Part shown: positions 46,157-54,381 of the stretch, piece after piece | Layout of the letters: each line of letters starts with the position of its first letter | Position numbering within the stretch: position 1 is the stretch's first letter | NCBI RefSeq assembly: GCF_014648655.1 | Contig: NZ_BMRN01000003.1 | Coordinates: forward strand, 140,177 to 204,176 | Source: Streptomyces atratus | Lineage (GTDB): Bacteria > Actinomycetota > Actinomycetes > Streptomycetales > Streptomycetaceae | Direction of reading: 5' to 3' | Length of the DNA: 64,000 nt | Notes under the pieces: model-generated | What the model was told of the DNA's origin: nothing | Database searches by the model: none | What the model saw: only the letters and a program-made list of their open reading frames with translations | Position numbers and translations under genes: made by a program

Positions 46157-47140
46157 ATGACAGAGCCTGGGACCGTGACCGAGCCGAGGGCGGTGAGCGC
46201 CCCCGGGGCCGTGATCGAGACACGGGGCCTCACCAAGCGGTACCGCGGCGGCCAACTCGCTGTCGACGGCCTCGACCTCAGTGTCCCCGGTGGCAGTGTC
46301 TTCGGATTCCTCGGCCCCAACGGCTCGGGGAAGACCACGACCATCCGGATGCTGATGGGTCTGATCGACCCGACGTCCGGCACCGCGCAGGTCCTCGGCC
46401 ACCCCATGCCGGGCGCGGCCCGCGCCGTACTCCCGCAGGTCGGAGCCCTGATCGAGGGGCCCGCCCTGTACGGCTTCCTGAGCGGCCGGGACAATCTGCT
46501 GCGCTACGACTCCGCCGACCCGACCGCCGATCCGCGCACCCGGCGGGACCGGGTCGGGCAGGCCCTGGACCGGGTCGGGCTCGCCGCGGCGGCCGGCAAG
46601 AAGGCCAAGGCGTACTCGCTCGGCATGAAGCAGCGCCTCGGTCTCGCCGCCGCCCTGCTCCAGCCGCGCCGCCTGCTCGTCCTGGACGAGCCGACGAACG
46701 GCCTGGACCCGCAGGGCATGCGCGAGATCCGTGCCCTGGTCAGAGAACTGGCGGCGGAGGGCACCACCGTCTTCCTCTCCTCCCACCTCCTCGACGAGAT
46801 CGAGCAGGTCTGCACACACGCCGCGGTGATGGCCAGGGGCCGGCTGATCACCCAGGGCCCGGTCGCGGATCTGGCGGCCGGGGCGCGCGGCCGGCTGGCC
46901 GTCACCACCCCCGACCCGGGTGAAGCCGCCCGCGTCCTCAAGGAGTTGGGCGTCACCGGTATCACGGTCGACGGCGACCGGGTGAGCGCCGAGGCCCCGC
47001 CGGGCGACGTCGAACTCGCGGACCTCAGCGCGGCGCTGGTGCACGCCGGCGTGCGCCTGCGGTCCTTCGGCGTCGAACGGGCCTCGTTGGAGGACGCCTT
47101 TGTCGCACTCACCGGAGAGGGTTTCGATGTCGCAGGCTGA
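46157..47140 (+). CDS. ABC transporter ATP-binding protein
   Basis: A 327-residue ATPase of the ABC-2 exporter type. Walker A: GPNGSGKTT; signature: YSLGMKQRL; Walker B: RLLVLDEPTNGLDPQG; H-loop in FLSSHLLDE. The C-terminal 80 residues form the accessory domain common in drug or lipid exporters (LERASLEDAFVAL). ATG 46157 is preferred, since GGGGGAG is five bases upstream; the longer frame from 46019 runs into the LolA-like gene. It overlaps the permease gene by 14 bases. Together with the LolA-like protein it may move a lipophilic substrate; that is inference. Confidence 0.92.
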   Translation: MTEPGTVTEPRAVSAPGAVIETRGLTKRYRGGQLAVDGLDLSVPGGSVFGFLGPNGSGKTTTIRMLMGLIDPTSGTAQVLGHPMPGAARAVLPQVGALIEGPALYGFLSGRDNLLRYDSADPTADPRTRRDRVGQALDRVGLAAAAGKKAKAYSLGMKQRLGLAAALLQPRRLLVLDEPTNGLDPQGMREIRALVRELAAEGTTVFLSSHLLDEIEQVCTHAAVMARGRLITQGPVADLAAGARGRLAVTTPDPGEAARVLKELGVTGITVDGDRVSAEAPPGDVELADLSAALVHAGVRLRSFGVERASLEDAFVALTGEGFDVAG

Positions 47141-48014
47141 AGCCGGAATCGTAGGGGCGGGCACGGCGCGCAATCCGCTGTGGACCTTCGGAATCCTCCG
47201 CTCCGAACTGGCCACCACACTCCGCCGCTGGCGCACCCTCGCACTGCTCGGAGTGCTGGCCGCCGTTCCCGTGCTGATCGGGATCGCGGTGAAGATCGAG
47301 ACGAATCACGGTTCCTCGCCCGGACCGGGCGGTGGCGGGGGAGGCCCGGCTTTCCTCTCCCAGGTCACCAACAACGGCCTGTTCCTGGTCTTCGCGGCCC
47401 TGGCCGTGACGCTCCCGGTCTTCCTCCCGATGGCCGTCGGGGTCGTCGCGGGCGACTCGATCGCGGGCGAGGCCAACGCCGGCACCCTGCGCTATCTGCT
47501 GGTCGCCCCCGCGGGCCGGACCCGGCTGCTGCTGACGAAGTACGCCTCCGTCCTCACGTTCTGTCTGGTCGCGACCCTGGTCGTGGCCCTCTCGGCGCTT
47601 GCCGTGGGCGCGCTGCTGTTCCCGGTGGGCGAGGTCACCACCATCTCGGGGACCCGGATCGGGTTCGGTGAAGGGCTGCTGCGGGCCGGACTGATCGCGG
47701 TGGTGGTCGCGGCGTCACTGATCGGATTCGCGGCGATCGGCCTGTTCATCTCGACCCTCACCAGCAGCGGGATCGCGGCCATGGCCGCCACTGTCGGGAT
47801 GCTGATCACCGTGCAGATCGTGGACACGATCCCGCAGTTGAGCGGCATCCATCCGTATCTTTTCCCGCACTACTGGATGTCGTACGCGGACCTGCTGCGC
47901 GACCCCGTGTACTGGGACGAGGCGGTCAAGAACCTGGGACTGCAAGGCTTGTACGCGGTGGTGTTCGGCTCGGCGGCCTGGGCCCGCTTCACGGCGAAGG
48001 ACATCACCGCCTGA
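47127..48014 (+). CDS. ABC transporter permease (ABC-2 type)
   Basis: A 295-residue membrane protein with six helices: one before the glycine-rich extracellular loop (PGPGGGGGGPAF) and five after it. Typical ABC-2 sequence DSIAGEANAGTLRYLLVAPAGRTRLLLTKY. ATG 47127 (MSQAEAGIV) has GGAGAGGG seven bases upstream; the ORF track-like longer start in nuo-free sequence is not used. It is overlapped by the ATPase gene and forms the exporter with it. A branched hairpin follows at 48032-48082. Confidence 0.9.
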   Translation: MSQAEAGIVGAGTARNPLWTFGILRSELATTLRRWRTLALLGVLAAVPVLIGIAVKIETNHGSSPGPGGGGGGPAFLSQVTNNGLFLVFAALAVTLPVFLPMAVGVVAGDSIAGEANAGTLRYLLVAPAGRTRLLLTKYASVLTFCLVATLVVALSALAVGALLFPVGEVTTISGTRIGFGEGLLRAGLIAVVVAASLIGFAAIGLFISTLTSSGIAAMAATVGMLITVQIVDTIPQLSGIHPYLFPHYWMSYADLLRDPVYWDEAVKNLGLQGLYAVVFGSAAWARFTAKDITA

Positions 48015-48031
48015 CGCGCGGCGCTTCGCAC

Positions 48032-48082
48032 TCGTGCCGTCGGCCGGGCGAGCCGTCCCCCGATCGGCTCGTCGCGGCACGA
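48032..48082 (+). terminator. Branched hairpin after the ABC permease gene
   Basis: TCGTGCCG (48032-48039) pairs with CGGCACGA (48075-48082), and inside it GAGCCG (48050-48055) pairs with CGGCTC (48065-48070). It lies 18 bases after the permease stop. Downstream, short ACGGCACGA-like repeats continue to about 48130. Confidence 0.55.
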
Positions 48083-48209
48083 ACGGCACGAACGGTGCGA
48101 ACAGCAGGAACGATACGACACGGCACGTTCCGTTTCCGCCTCAGTATTGTTCGACTTCTGGCGACGGACTGTCAACAAGGATTGGCTCAAATACACCTAT
48201 GCTCACCGA

Positions 48210-48803
48210 ATGATCACATCGCCGAGTTCACTGCGTCGCAGCGAGAGATCACGACGGGCGATCCTGGAGGCCGCCCTCGAACTGTGTACGGAGAAGGGGT
48301 ACGGCCGGGTCACGGTCGAGGCCATCGCGGCCAGAGCGGGTGTCAGCAAGAAGACGATCTACCGCTGGTGGCCGTCGAAGAGCGCAGTGATACTGGAGGC
48401 GTTCACCGACGCACTGGTCGGCACGACGCCGTTCGTCGACACCGGCGACATCGCCGCCGACCTGCGGGCCAATGTGATGGGCGCGGTGAAGCTGCTCTCC
48501 ACGCCGCCCTACGGCCCCGCGTACGCCGGGATTCTCTCCGAGGTCCACCATGACGACGCACTCGCGGAAACAGTCAGAACGAAGCTGATCGACCCCCGCT
48601 TCGAGGAGGCGGTCGACCGCCTGCGACGGGCCCAGGAACAAGGCCAGATCCCGCCGGACGCCGACCTCCCGCTGGCGGTGGAGATGCTGTACGGCCCGGT
48701 GTACTACCGCCATGTGCTGCGCAAGCCGGTGCAGGACGAGGAGACGATCGCGGCACTGGTCGCGCATGTGCTGCGGGCGCTCGGGGCGCCACCGGAGCCG
48801 TGA
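48210..48803 (+). CDS. TetR/AcrR-family transcriptional regulator
   Basis: A 197-residue regulator. HTH: SRRAILEAALELCTEKGYGRVTVEAIAARAGVSKKTIYRWWPSKSAVI; the KKTIYRWW recognition helix is typical of this branch. Its C-terminal domain belongs to the TetR_C_16/11-like type (ANVMGAVKLLSTPPYGPAYAGILSE). ATG 48210 (MITSPSS) is preferred over the ATG at 48147. Possibly leaderless, as no strong ribosome site is seen. It follows the ABC exporter genes on the same strand after a hairpin, and may control them; that is only positional. Confidence 0.9.
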   Translation: MITSPSSLRRSERSRRAILEAALELCTEKGYGRVTVEAIAARAGVSKKTIYRWWPSKSAVILEAFTDALVGTTPFVDTGDIAADLRANVMGAVKLLSTPPYGPAYAGILSEVHHDDALAETVRTKLIDPRFEEAVDRLRRAQEQGQIPPDADLPLAVEMLYGPVYYRHVLRKPVQDEETIAALVAHVLRALGAPPEP

Positions 48804-48931
48804 GATCCGGCCGGACGGCATGGCAATGTCGGACGGGCGTGCGAGCATGGGGGGCTCCCGGAGGGCGCGGGCCCGACCAGGGCGGGTTCCGGCTCTGCGA
48901 GGCCTGCTGCTCGGCGAGCCGGGCCCGCCGC

Positions 48932-49738
48932 TCAGCCGAACACCCGCTCAAGCACCTCGGCGACCCCGTCGCCCTCGTTCGACGACGTCACCTCGTCCGC
49001 CGCGGCCCGTAGGTCCGGATGGGCGTCGGCCATCGCGACGCCGTACCCGGCCGCGCGGAACATCGGCAGGTCGTTGGGCATGTCCCCGAAGGCGATCGCC
49101 GTGCCCGCGTCCACACCCAGGAACTCGGCGGCCAGCGCGAGCCCGCTTCCCTTGTCGACGCCGAACGGCTGCAATTCGACGGTGCCGGGGCCGGAGAGCG
49201 TGACGGAGGCGAGATCGCCGACCGCCGTACGGGCCGCCTCGGCCAGTGCGTCGTCGGTGAGCTCCGGGTGCCGGATGAGCACCTTGATGACAGGAGCGGA
49301 CCACAACTCGTGGCGATGGCGGGTGCGTTGGGCGGGGAGTGTGGGATGGGGCATCAGATATCCCGGCTCGATCAGCGTCCGCCCCTCGGCACCGTCCTGG
49401 TCGACGGCCGCGTGGACCGGCCCCACCTGGGCCTCGATCTTGCCGAGTGCGGTGTCCGCGGCCTCCCGGTCCAGGGTGACCGCACGCACTATGCGACCGG
49501 ACCCGGCGTCGTACAGCTGGGCCCCCTGCCCGCAGACCGCCGGCCCCCGGTAGCCCAGCCCGGCGAGCAGCCCCCGTATGCCGGGCACGGGCCGCCCGGT
49601 GACCACGAGATGCCGTGCTCCGGCCCGTGCGGCCAGGGCGAGCGCGGCGCGGGTGCGGGGGCTCACGCTGTCGTCGCGGCGCAGCAGGGTGCCGTCCAGG
49701 TCCGTGGCGACGAGGGCATATGCGGGTGGGATCGGCAT
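48932..49738 (-). CDS. HAD-superfamily hydrolase, Cof/type IIB phosphatase
   Basis: A 268-residue phosphatase. Motif I DLDGTLLRRDD (catalytic Asp pair), motif II VVTGRP, motif III K in GVDKGSGLALAAEFLGVD, and motif IV GDMPNDLPMF. The cap domain of type IIB lies between about 85 and 190. Such enzymes dephosphorylate sugar phosphates, flavin or nucleotide phosphates; the substrate is not evident. ATG 49738; the gene stands alone, convergent with the TetR gene. Confidence 0.9.
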   Translation of the reverse strand: MPIPPAYALVATDLDGTLLRRDDSVSPRTRAALALAARAGARHLVVTGRPVPGIRGLLAGLGYRGPAVCGQGAQLYDAGSGRIVRAVTLDREAADTALGKIEAQVGPVHAAVDQDGAEGRTLIEPGYLMPHPTLPAQRTRHRHELWSAPVIKVLIRHPELTDDALAEAARTAVGDLASVTLSGPGTVELQPFGVDKGSGLALAAEFLGVDAGTAIAFGDMPNDLPMFRAAGYGVAMADAHPDLRAAADEVTSSNEGDGVAEVLERVFG

Positions 49739-50138
49739 GGATCAAGCCTAAGGTCGGCCCGGTGCGCACACGTCCGCGTTGACAGGCGACGGCCGACTGC
49801 GTGTAATGAAAACGGTGTCGCGTGACGCCGGCCAAAGAGCAGTGGGCCGGCCGGTGATCGGGCGAACACCCTTCATCCAAGGGGTCCGTGATGAGTTCAT
49901 ACTCCGCGCCCTGTACGTGACGTAGCGCAGAAGCCGCACGTCATCATCTGCCGTTCGCGCGTCCCGGCACCGTCATGTGCGCCGTCCAGACGCCAAGTCC
50001 TGTGACCGCGCACCGTAGTTGCCGGCAGGCCGTGTCCGGCGGCCGGCCGTGCGGTGGCTCCGTCCCGTGCGCTGCACGATCAGCCGTTCCCGCAGTCACT
50101 GCGGGCTTCATCCGCATCTTCCGGAGACACAGAACCGT
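49739..50138. other. Divergent intergenic region with a consensus-like promoter
   Basis: This 400-base gap lies between the HAD gene and the nitroreductase-hemerythrin gene. A 40-codon frame starts at ATG 49806, but nothing supports translation. A hairpin (GCCGGCC / GGCCGGC, about 49829-49853) follows a good promoter at 49779-49807. No further gene seen. Confidence 0.5.
49779..49807 (+). promoter_or_regulatory. Predicted sigma-70-type promoter upstream of the nitroreductase-hemerythrin gene
   Basis: TTGACA (49779-49784) and TGTAAT (49802-49807) are separated by 17 bases, a near-consensus housekeeping promoter reading to the right. If it drives the gene at 50139, the message would have a long 5' leader of about 320 bases. 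Confidence 0.45.
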
Positions 50139-51056
50139 ATGCCCACATCCTTCAATCAATCAGTCATCGAGGAGTTCCGCGCCAATGGAGGGAAGGTCGG
50201 TGGCCCCTTCGAGGGCGGCGATCTGCTCCTGCTGACGACCACCGGCGCGAGGTCGGGGAAGGAGACCACCACTCCTCTCGGCTATGTCCGTCACGGCGAT
50301 TCGCTGCTGATCGTCGGCTCCAACCTCGGCTCCCCGAACCACCCCGACTGGTACCACAACCTGCTCGCCCACCCCGTGGTACGGGTGGAGGCCGGCACCC
50401 GTAGCTTCCAGGCCCTCGCGGTTCCCGCCGAGGGGGCGCGGCGCGAGGAACTGTTCGCGCACGCAGTGGAAGCGGCGCCCGGATACGGCGACTACCAGGC
50501 CGGGACCACCCGGTCCCTGCCGGTCGTGGTGCTGGAGCGCGCCGAACCCGACGGCTGGGAGAGCCCCCGCGAGGTCAACAGCCTTGCCGACAAGGTCATG
50601 GAGGTCCACAGCTGGCTGCGGGGCCAGTTGCGCCAGGTGAAGACGGAGGCCGATGCCCACTTCATCGCACGGGCGGCCCACCGGGGCCCCGGTGAAGCGC
50701 CGGCCCCGAGCCTGGGGCTCCAGATCAGGCAGCGCTGCCTGGCGTTCTGCCAGGCCCTGGAGTTCCACCACACCAGCGAGGACGCGCACCTGTTCCCCAA
50801 AATCGCCCACTACCACCCGCACTTGACCGACACCTTCGCCCGGCTCGCCGACGAACACCGCACGGTCGCGCGCATCCAGGGCGAGTTGGCGGCCCTGCTG
50901 GCGGGCATCGGGATCACTGACCCCGAGCGCTTCCGCGCCGAGCTGGCCCGGATGTCGACGGAGCTGAACGCGCACCTCGACCACGAGGAGGAGCAGATCC
51001 TTCCCTTGCTGGCCGATGTCCCATGGCCTCCGGTTCCTCCGGCTCCTGGCGAGTAG
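50139..51056 (+). CDS. Deazaflavin (F420)-dependent nitroreductase fused to hemerythrin HHE domain
   Basis: A 305-residue two-domain protein. Residues about 1-140 belong to the Ddn-type nitroreductase family, which uses reduced F420: LLLLTTTGARSGKETTTPLGYV, HGDSLLIVGSNLGSPNHPDWYHNLLAHPVVRVE. Residues about 180-295 form a hemerythrin-like helical bundle with the iron ligand pattern: EFHHTSEDAHLFP, LADEHRTVARI, and LNAHLDHEEEQILP. The fusion suggests an oxygen-, NO- or iron-linked redox role. ATG 50139 (MPTSFNQ) is the family start; upstream in-frame sequence is not conserved-looking. Product is soluble. Confidence 0.87.
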   Translation: MPTSFNQSVIEEFRANGGKVGGPFEGGDLLLLTTTGARSGKETTTPLGYVRHGDSLLIVGSNLGSPNHPDWYHNLLAHPVVRVEAGTRSFQALAVPAEGARREELFAHAVEAAPGYGDYQAGTTRSLPVVVLERAEPDGWESPREVNSLADKVMEVHSWLRGQLRQVKTEADAHFIARAAHRGPGEAPAPSLGLQIRQRCLAFCQALEFHHTSEDAHLFPKIAHYHPHLTDTFARLADEHRTVARIQGELAALLAGIGITDPERFRAELARMSTELNAHLDHEEEQILPLLADVPWPPVPPAPGE

Positions 51057-51244
51057 GCATCAAGGATCCCCCACGCCCTCCGTGCCGACGTGATGATCTC
51101 CGGGTTCGTGTCGGGCGGCGGGCGGCGGGCGGTGGGCGGCGGTCGGCCGCGGGACCCACGCCGCACAGCCGCCCGCCGCGCCCGGCCTCCCGCGCCCGGC
51201 GCAGGAGCGAACCCGGCGCCCGGCAGCAAGCGGTGTCGGGCTTT

Positions 51245-51526
51245 CTACGTGGCGCCGTGGACGTGGGTGCTGGGGAAGTGTTGCCTCGGGTACTCCTCGA
51301 TGGCGTAGACGCGGTGCGTGGCGATCGTGCGATAGGTGCGGCGGACGTCGGCCGTCGCACCGGAGCGCAGGGATTCGACGCCGGACGGGTGGACCTGCTC
51401 CACGCTGTCGTCCGCGTGCGTGGTGGGCGAGGTTCCGCAGATGAGGAAGGACAGCGTTGACAGGGCCGCGGTGGCGGTGCGCAGGAGCACGCGGGAGTAC
51501 CCGGACGTGCGCGTGAATCGGCTCAT
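51245..51526 (-). CDS. Small putative secreted protein, 93 aa
   Basis: I do not recognise a family. The N-terminus reads like a Sec signal peptide: basic SRFTRTSGYSR, hydrophobic LLRTATAALSTLSFLICG, and a possible cleavage site after TTHA, leaving about 55 residues rich in polar residues (DDSVEQVHPSGVESLRSG). No ribosome site is obvious before ATG 51524-51526, where the sequence is AT-rich. It is convergent with the nitroreductase-hemerythrin gene, with a GC-rich repeat stretch between. It may be a false gene. Confidence 0.4.
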   Translation of the reverse strand: MSRFTRTSGYSRVLLRTATAALSTLSFLICGTSPTTHADDSVEQVHPSGVESLRSGATADVRRTYRTIATHRVYAIEEYPRQHFPSTHVHGAT

Positions 51527-51583
51527 GACATGTCAGAAGAATATAAACATGTGGTAGTTCTGGGATTGCCTGCCGTGACGCGC

Positions 51584-53149
51584 TCAAAGCCGCCTGAATG
51601 CCGTACCGCTCAGGTGGTTCAGGTAGTCCATGACAGCCCGGCCGTCGTCGGCCGGCGCGATCAGCCCCACGTGGTTGTCCGGGCGGACCAGGACGAGGGT
51701 GTCGGCGCCCGTTTCGATGCCGTACGCCGAGCGGGCGTGGCCTGCGTCGTCGGTCAGGCCGTGCCGTGCTTCGGCGTCCACCCCGTACGCCCGCACCGCG
51801 TCGCCGTACGTCGTTTCCGTCGCCCGCAGCGCGTCCGCCGTGGCCGGGCCGAAGCCCAGCAGGGTGAAGTGCGGTCCGGCGAACGCCTCGAACAGCCGGG
51901 TCGGTGCGCCCGTCCCGGCGTTGCGGCAGGGGGCGTCCGGGGCGCGGTCGCCCGCTCGCAGGCGAGCGGTGGAGCCTGCGGGGGAGAGGGAGCTCCAGCG
52001 GTAGCCCAGGCCGAGGCCCGTGGTCTCCCTGGTGAACACCGAGTCCAGGCCGCCGCCCGGCTGCCGGATCGCATCGAGCGTGACCCGCAGCCGCTCGGAG
52101 CTGATGTCCAGCGCCCAGGAGGCCACGGGCAGCCGCTCCTCCTCGTAGGTGTCCAGCAGACCGGGATCAGCCTGGCCGGTGACGACCCGGGCGAGCTTCC
52201 AGCCCAGGTTGAACGCGTCCTGGATCCCGGTGTTCATGCCGAGTCCGCCCGCGATGGAGTGCACATGCGCGGCGTCCCCGGCCAGCAGTACGCGGCCCAC
52301 CCGGTAGCGGTCGGCCATGCGCTCGTTGACCCGGTACGTGGACAGCAGGGTGGCCTGCGTCAGGCGGGTGCCCGGCAGCCCGGTGTGCTTGGCGAAGAGC
52401 CGCCGGAAGCTCTCCAGCGAGGGCGGTACGGGGGCTCCCGCCCGGTCCCGCTCCGGCCCCGCCTGGAACCACCAGCCCGACCGCGTACCCGGGATCGGGC
52501 ACAGCATCACGGCGCCGTCGTCGTCGAACCACTGGTGCCAGTAGCCGCGGTCGGGGCCGTCCGCCGCCACGTCCCCGCAGACCATCATCTGCTCCTCGGT
52601 CGTCTTCCCCTCGAATGTGACGCCGAGCATCCCCCGCACCGGGCTGTGGCCGCCGTCGCAGCCCACCACGTACCGCGCCCCGATGCTCCGGCCGTCTGCG
52701 AGCCCGACGGTCACCGAGTCGGAGCCCACCGTCAACCGCTCGGCTTCCGCGCCGAGTTCGACGTGTACGCCGTACTCCGCCAGGCGGTCCCGCAGGATCT
52801 CCTCCAGCCGCCACTGGGCGATCAGCCACCCCCGGTCGTACGGGGCGTCCGGCGTCGGGCGCGATGCCCCGAACGGGTCGGCGTCGGCGATCGGCAGCCC
52901 GTTCCGGTACTTGCGCATGGGCAGTGGCGCCGAGCCCGCGGCCAGGACCCTGTCCACGACGCCGAGGTCCTCCAGGACCTCCAGGGAGCGGGGGTTGGGG
53001 CCCTTGGCCCGTGAACTGCGAGGAAAGTCCGGGGACTTGTCGATGATCCGCACGTCGATGGAGCGCCGGGCCAGATCGCAGGCCAGGGTCAGGCCGGTCG
53101 GACCCGAGCCGACGATCAGTACGGGGGTGGTGGGCGCGGAGGTGGACAT
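51584..53149 (-). CDS. FAD-dependent aromatic monooxygenase (PHBH fold)
   Basis: A 521-residue class A flavoprotein hydroxylase. FAD motifs: VLIVGSGPTGLTLACDLARR (GxGxxG), the DG motif YVVGCDGGHSPVRG, and the GD motif VLLAGDAAHVHSIAGGLGMNTGIQDAFNLGWKLA. The C-terminal thioredoxin-like domain (about 390-520) is of the phenol-hydroxylase type. It probably hydroxylates a phenolic or polyketide compound; in Streptomyces these occur both in catabolism and in antibiotic tailoring or rifampicin inactivation. It is a single gene; upstream the AT-rich stretch GAGTTAAAAAAGCAACTC (53195-53212) is an inverted repeat that may be an operator. Confidence 0.9.
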   Translation of the reverse strand: MSTSAPTTPVLIVGSGPTGLTLACDLARRSIDVRIIDKSPDFPRSSRAKGPNPRSLEVLEDLGVVDRVLAAGSAPLPMRKYRNGLPIADADPFGASRPTPDAPYDRGWLIAQWRLEEILRDRLAEYGVHVELGAEAERLTVGSDSVTVGLADGRSIGARYVVGCDGGHSPVRGMLGVTFEGKTTEEQMMVCGDVAADGPDRGYWHQWFDDDGAVMLCPIPGTRSGWWFQAGPERDRAGAPVPPSLESFRRLFAKHTGLPGTRLTQATLLSTYRVNERMADRYRVGRVLLAGDAAHVHSIAGGLGMNTGIQDAFNLGWKLARVVTGQADPGLLDTYEEERLPVASWALDISSERLRVTLDAIRQPGGGLDSVFTRETTGLGLGYRWSSLSPAGSTARLRAGDRAPDAPCRNAGTGAPTRLFEAFAGPHFTLLGFGPATADALRATETTYGDAVRAYGVDAEARHGLTDDAGHARSAYGIETGADTLVLVRPDNHVGLIAPADDGRAVMDYLNHLSGTAFRRL

Positions 53150-53194
53150 GGAGGCTCCTCGGTTGCGTTCCGTGGACCCCCAGGGAAGCGCAAC

Positions 53195-53212
53195 CGAGTT
53201 AAAAAAGCAACT
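53195..53212. promoter_or_regulatory. Inverted repeat upstream of the monooxygenase gene
   Basis: GAGTT and AACTC are separated by eight mostly A bases. It lies 46 bases upstream of the start (53149), in an unusually AT-rich patch that also holds a repeat of AACT. Likely promoter or regulator site. Confidence 0.4.
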
Positions 53213-53230
53213 CAGTAACTAAATTTGTGG

Positions 53231-54217
53231 TCACTTCGCTGGGGTTGCGGCGGAGGAGGGCGAAGCGGAATCCCCGGCCGTCGGTGTCTGCTGCGCCGCC
53301 AGCTGCACCGCACGAGTCTGCGCCTGCGCCCTCGTCCGCCGCGCCGTCCGGAACGCGTCCCACGTCAGCAGGGTGAGTGCCAGCCACACCAGGGCGAACC
53401 CGGCCCACCGCTCCGGCGGCATCTCCTCGTGGAAGTACAGGATGCCGAGGATGAACTGGAAGACCGGCGCCAGATACTGCAGCAGACCCAGCGTGGAGAG
53501 CGGTACGCGGATGGCCGCTGCCCCGAAAAGGACGAGCGGCGCGGCCGTGACGACACCCGTCGCGGCCAGCAGTGCCGAATGACCGAGGCCCTCGGAGGCG
53601 AACGTCGCATCGCCCTGCGCGCCCAGCCACAGCAGATAGCCGAGTGCGGGCACGAACAGCACGGCGGTCTCGGCGGCGAGCGACTCCAGGCCGCCCATGT
53701 TGACCTTCTTCTTCACCAGGCCGTAAGTCGCGAAGGAGAACGCCAGGGTCAACGAGATCCACGGCGGCCGTCCGTAACCGATCGCCAGCACGAGCACCGC
53801 CGCGACACCGGTGCCGACCGCCACCCACTGCACGGGGCGCAGCCGTTCACCGAGGAGCAGAACGCCCATGGCGATGGTGACCAGCGGATTGATGAAGTAG
53901 CCGAGCGAGGCCTCGACGACATGGCCGTTGTTCACGGACCAGATGTACAGACCCCAGTTGACCGTGATCACGGCCGCGGCGATCGATATCAGGCCGAGCT
54001 TCTTCGGCTGTCGTATCAGCTCACCGATCCAGGACCAGCGGCGCAGCACCAGCAGTGCGATGCCGACGACCCCGAGGGACCAGACCATGCGGTGGGCGAG
54101 GATCTCGATCGCGTCGGCGGGCTTCAGCAGCGGCCAGAACAGCGGGACGATGCCCCACAGGCCGTAGGCGCCGATACCGGACAGCAGTCCGGCCCGTTGT
54201 TCATTTGTTCCCTTCAC
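53231..54217 (-). CDS. rarD: EamA-family permease RarD
   Basis: A protein of 328 residues with ten membrane helices of the DMT superfamily. RarD marks: GLLSGIGAYGLWGIVPLFWPLLKPADAIEILAHRMVWSL, NWGLYIWSVNNGHVVEASLGYFINPLVTIAMGVLLLGERLRPVQWVAV. Its physiological substrate is not known. GTG 54217 is chosen because GGGAGGG lies just upstream and the family starts there (VKGTNEQR); ATG 54232 is an alternative five codons longer. C-terminal 40 residues are cytoplasmic and Ala/Thr-rich. A very strong palindrome precedes the gene. Confidence 0.9.
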   Translation of the reverse strand: MKGTNEQRAGLLSGIGAYGLWGIVPLFWPLLKPADAIEILAHRMVWSLGVVGIALLVLRRWSWIGELIRQPKKLGLISIAAAVITVNWGLYIWSVNNGHVVEASLGYFINPLVTIAMGVLLLGERLRPVQWVAVGTGVAAVLVLAIGYGRPPWISLTLAFSFATYGLVKKKVNMGGLESLAAETAVLFVPALGYLLWLGAQGDATFASEGLGHSALLAATGVVTAAPLVLFGAAAIRVPLSTLGLLQYLAPVFQFILGILYFHEEMPPERWAGFALVWLALTLLTWDAFRTARRTRAQAQTRAVQLAAQQTPTAGDSASPSSAATPAK

Positions 54218-54277
54218 GGGCCCTCCCAGCATGTCTGTGCCAACTGCTCCGCCGACTGCATGACGGTAGCGCCGGGA

Positions 54278-54325
54278 GGGCCCCATGTCATAGCCGTATC
54301 GGCATACGGTCATGACATGGGGCCC
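54278..54325. terminator. 48-bp near-perfect palindrome between SDR and rarD genes
   Basis: GGGCCCCATGTCAT (54278-54291) pairs with ATGACATGGGGCCC (54312-54325); inside it CCGTAT (54294-54299) pairs with ATACGG (54304-54309). Only two positions per arm are unpaired. It lies between the SDR stop (54382) and rarD start, so it can end the SDR transcript. Confidence 0.65.
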
Positions 54326-54381
54326 GTGGGGTGCGGGGGAGCGGAGTTGCGCCGCATCCGCCGTCCCGGTGACGGGCGGAG

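Noticed and set aside
49806..49928. A 40-codon frame starting inside the predicted promoter
   Set aside because: No ribosome site, no bias and no recognisable sequence; its start lies in the -10 box.
51110..51215. GC-rich GGCGGGC-type repeats as a CRISPR-like or tandem array
   Set aside because: The repeats are imprecise, only six to eight bases long and probably form a terminator-like structure between convergent genes.
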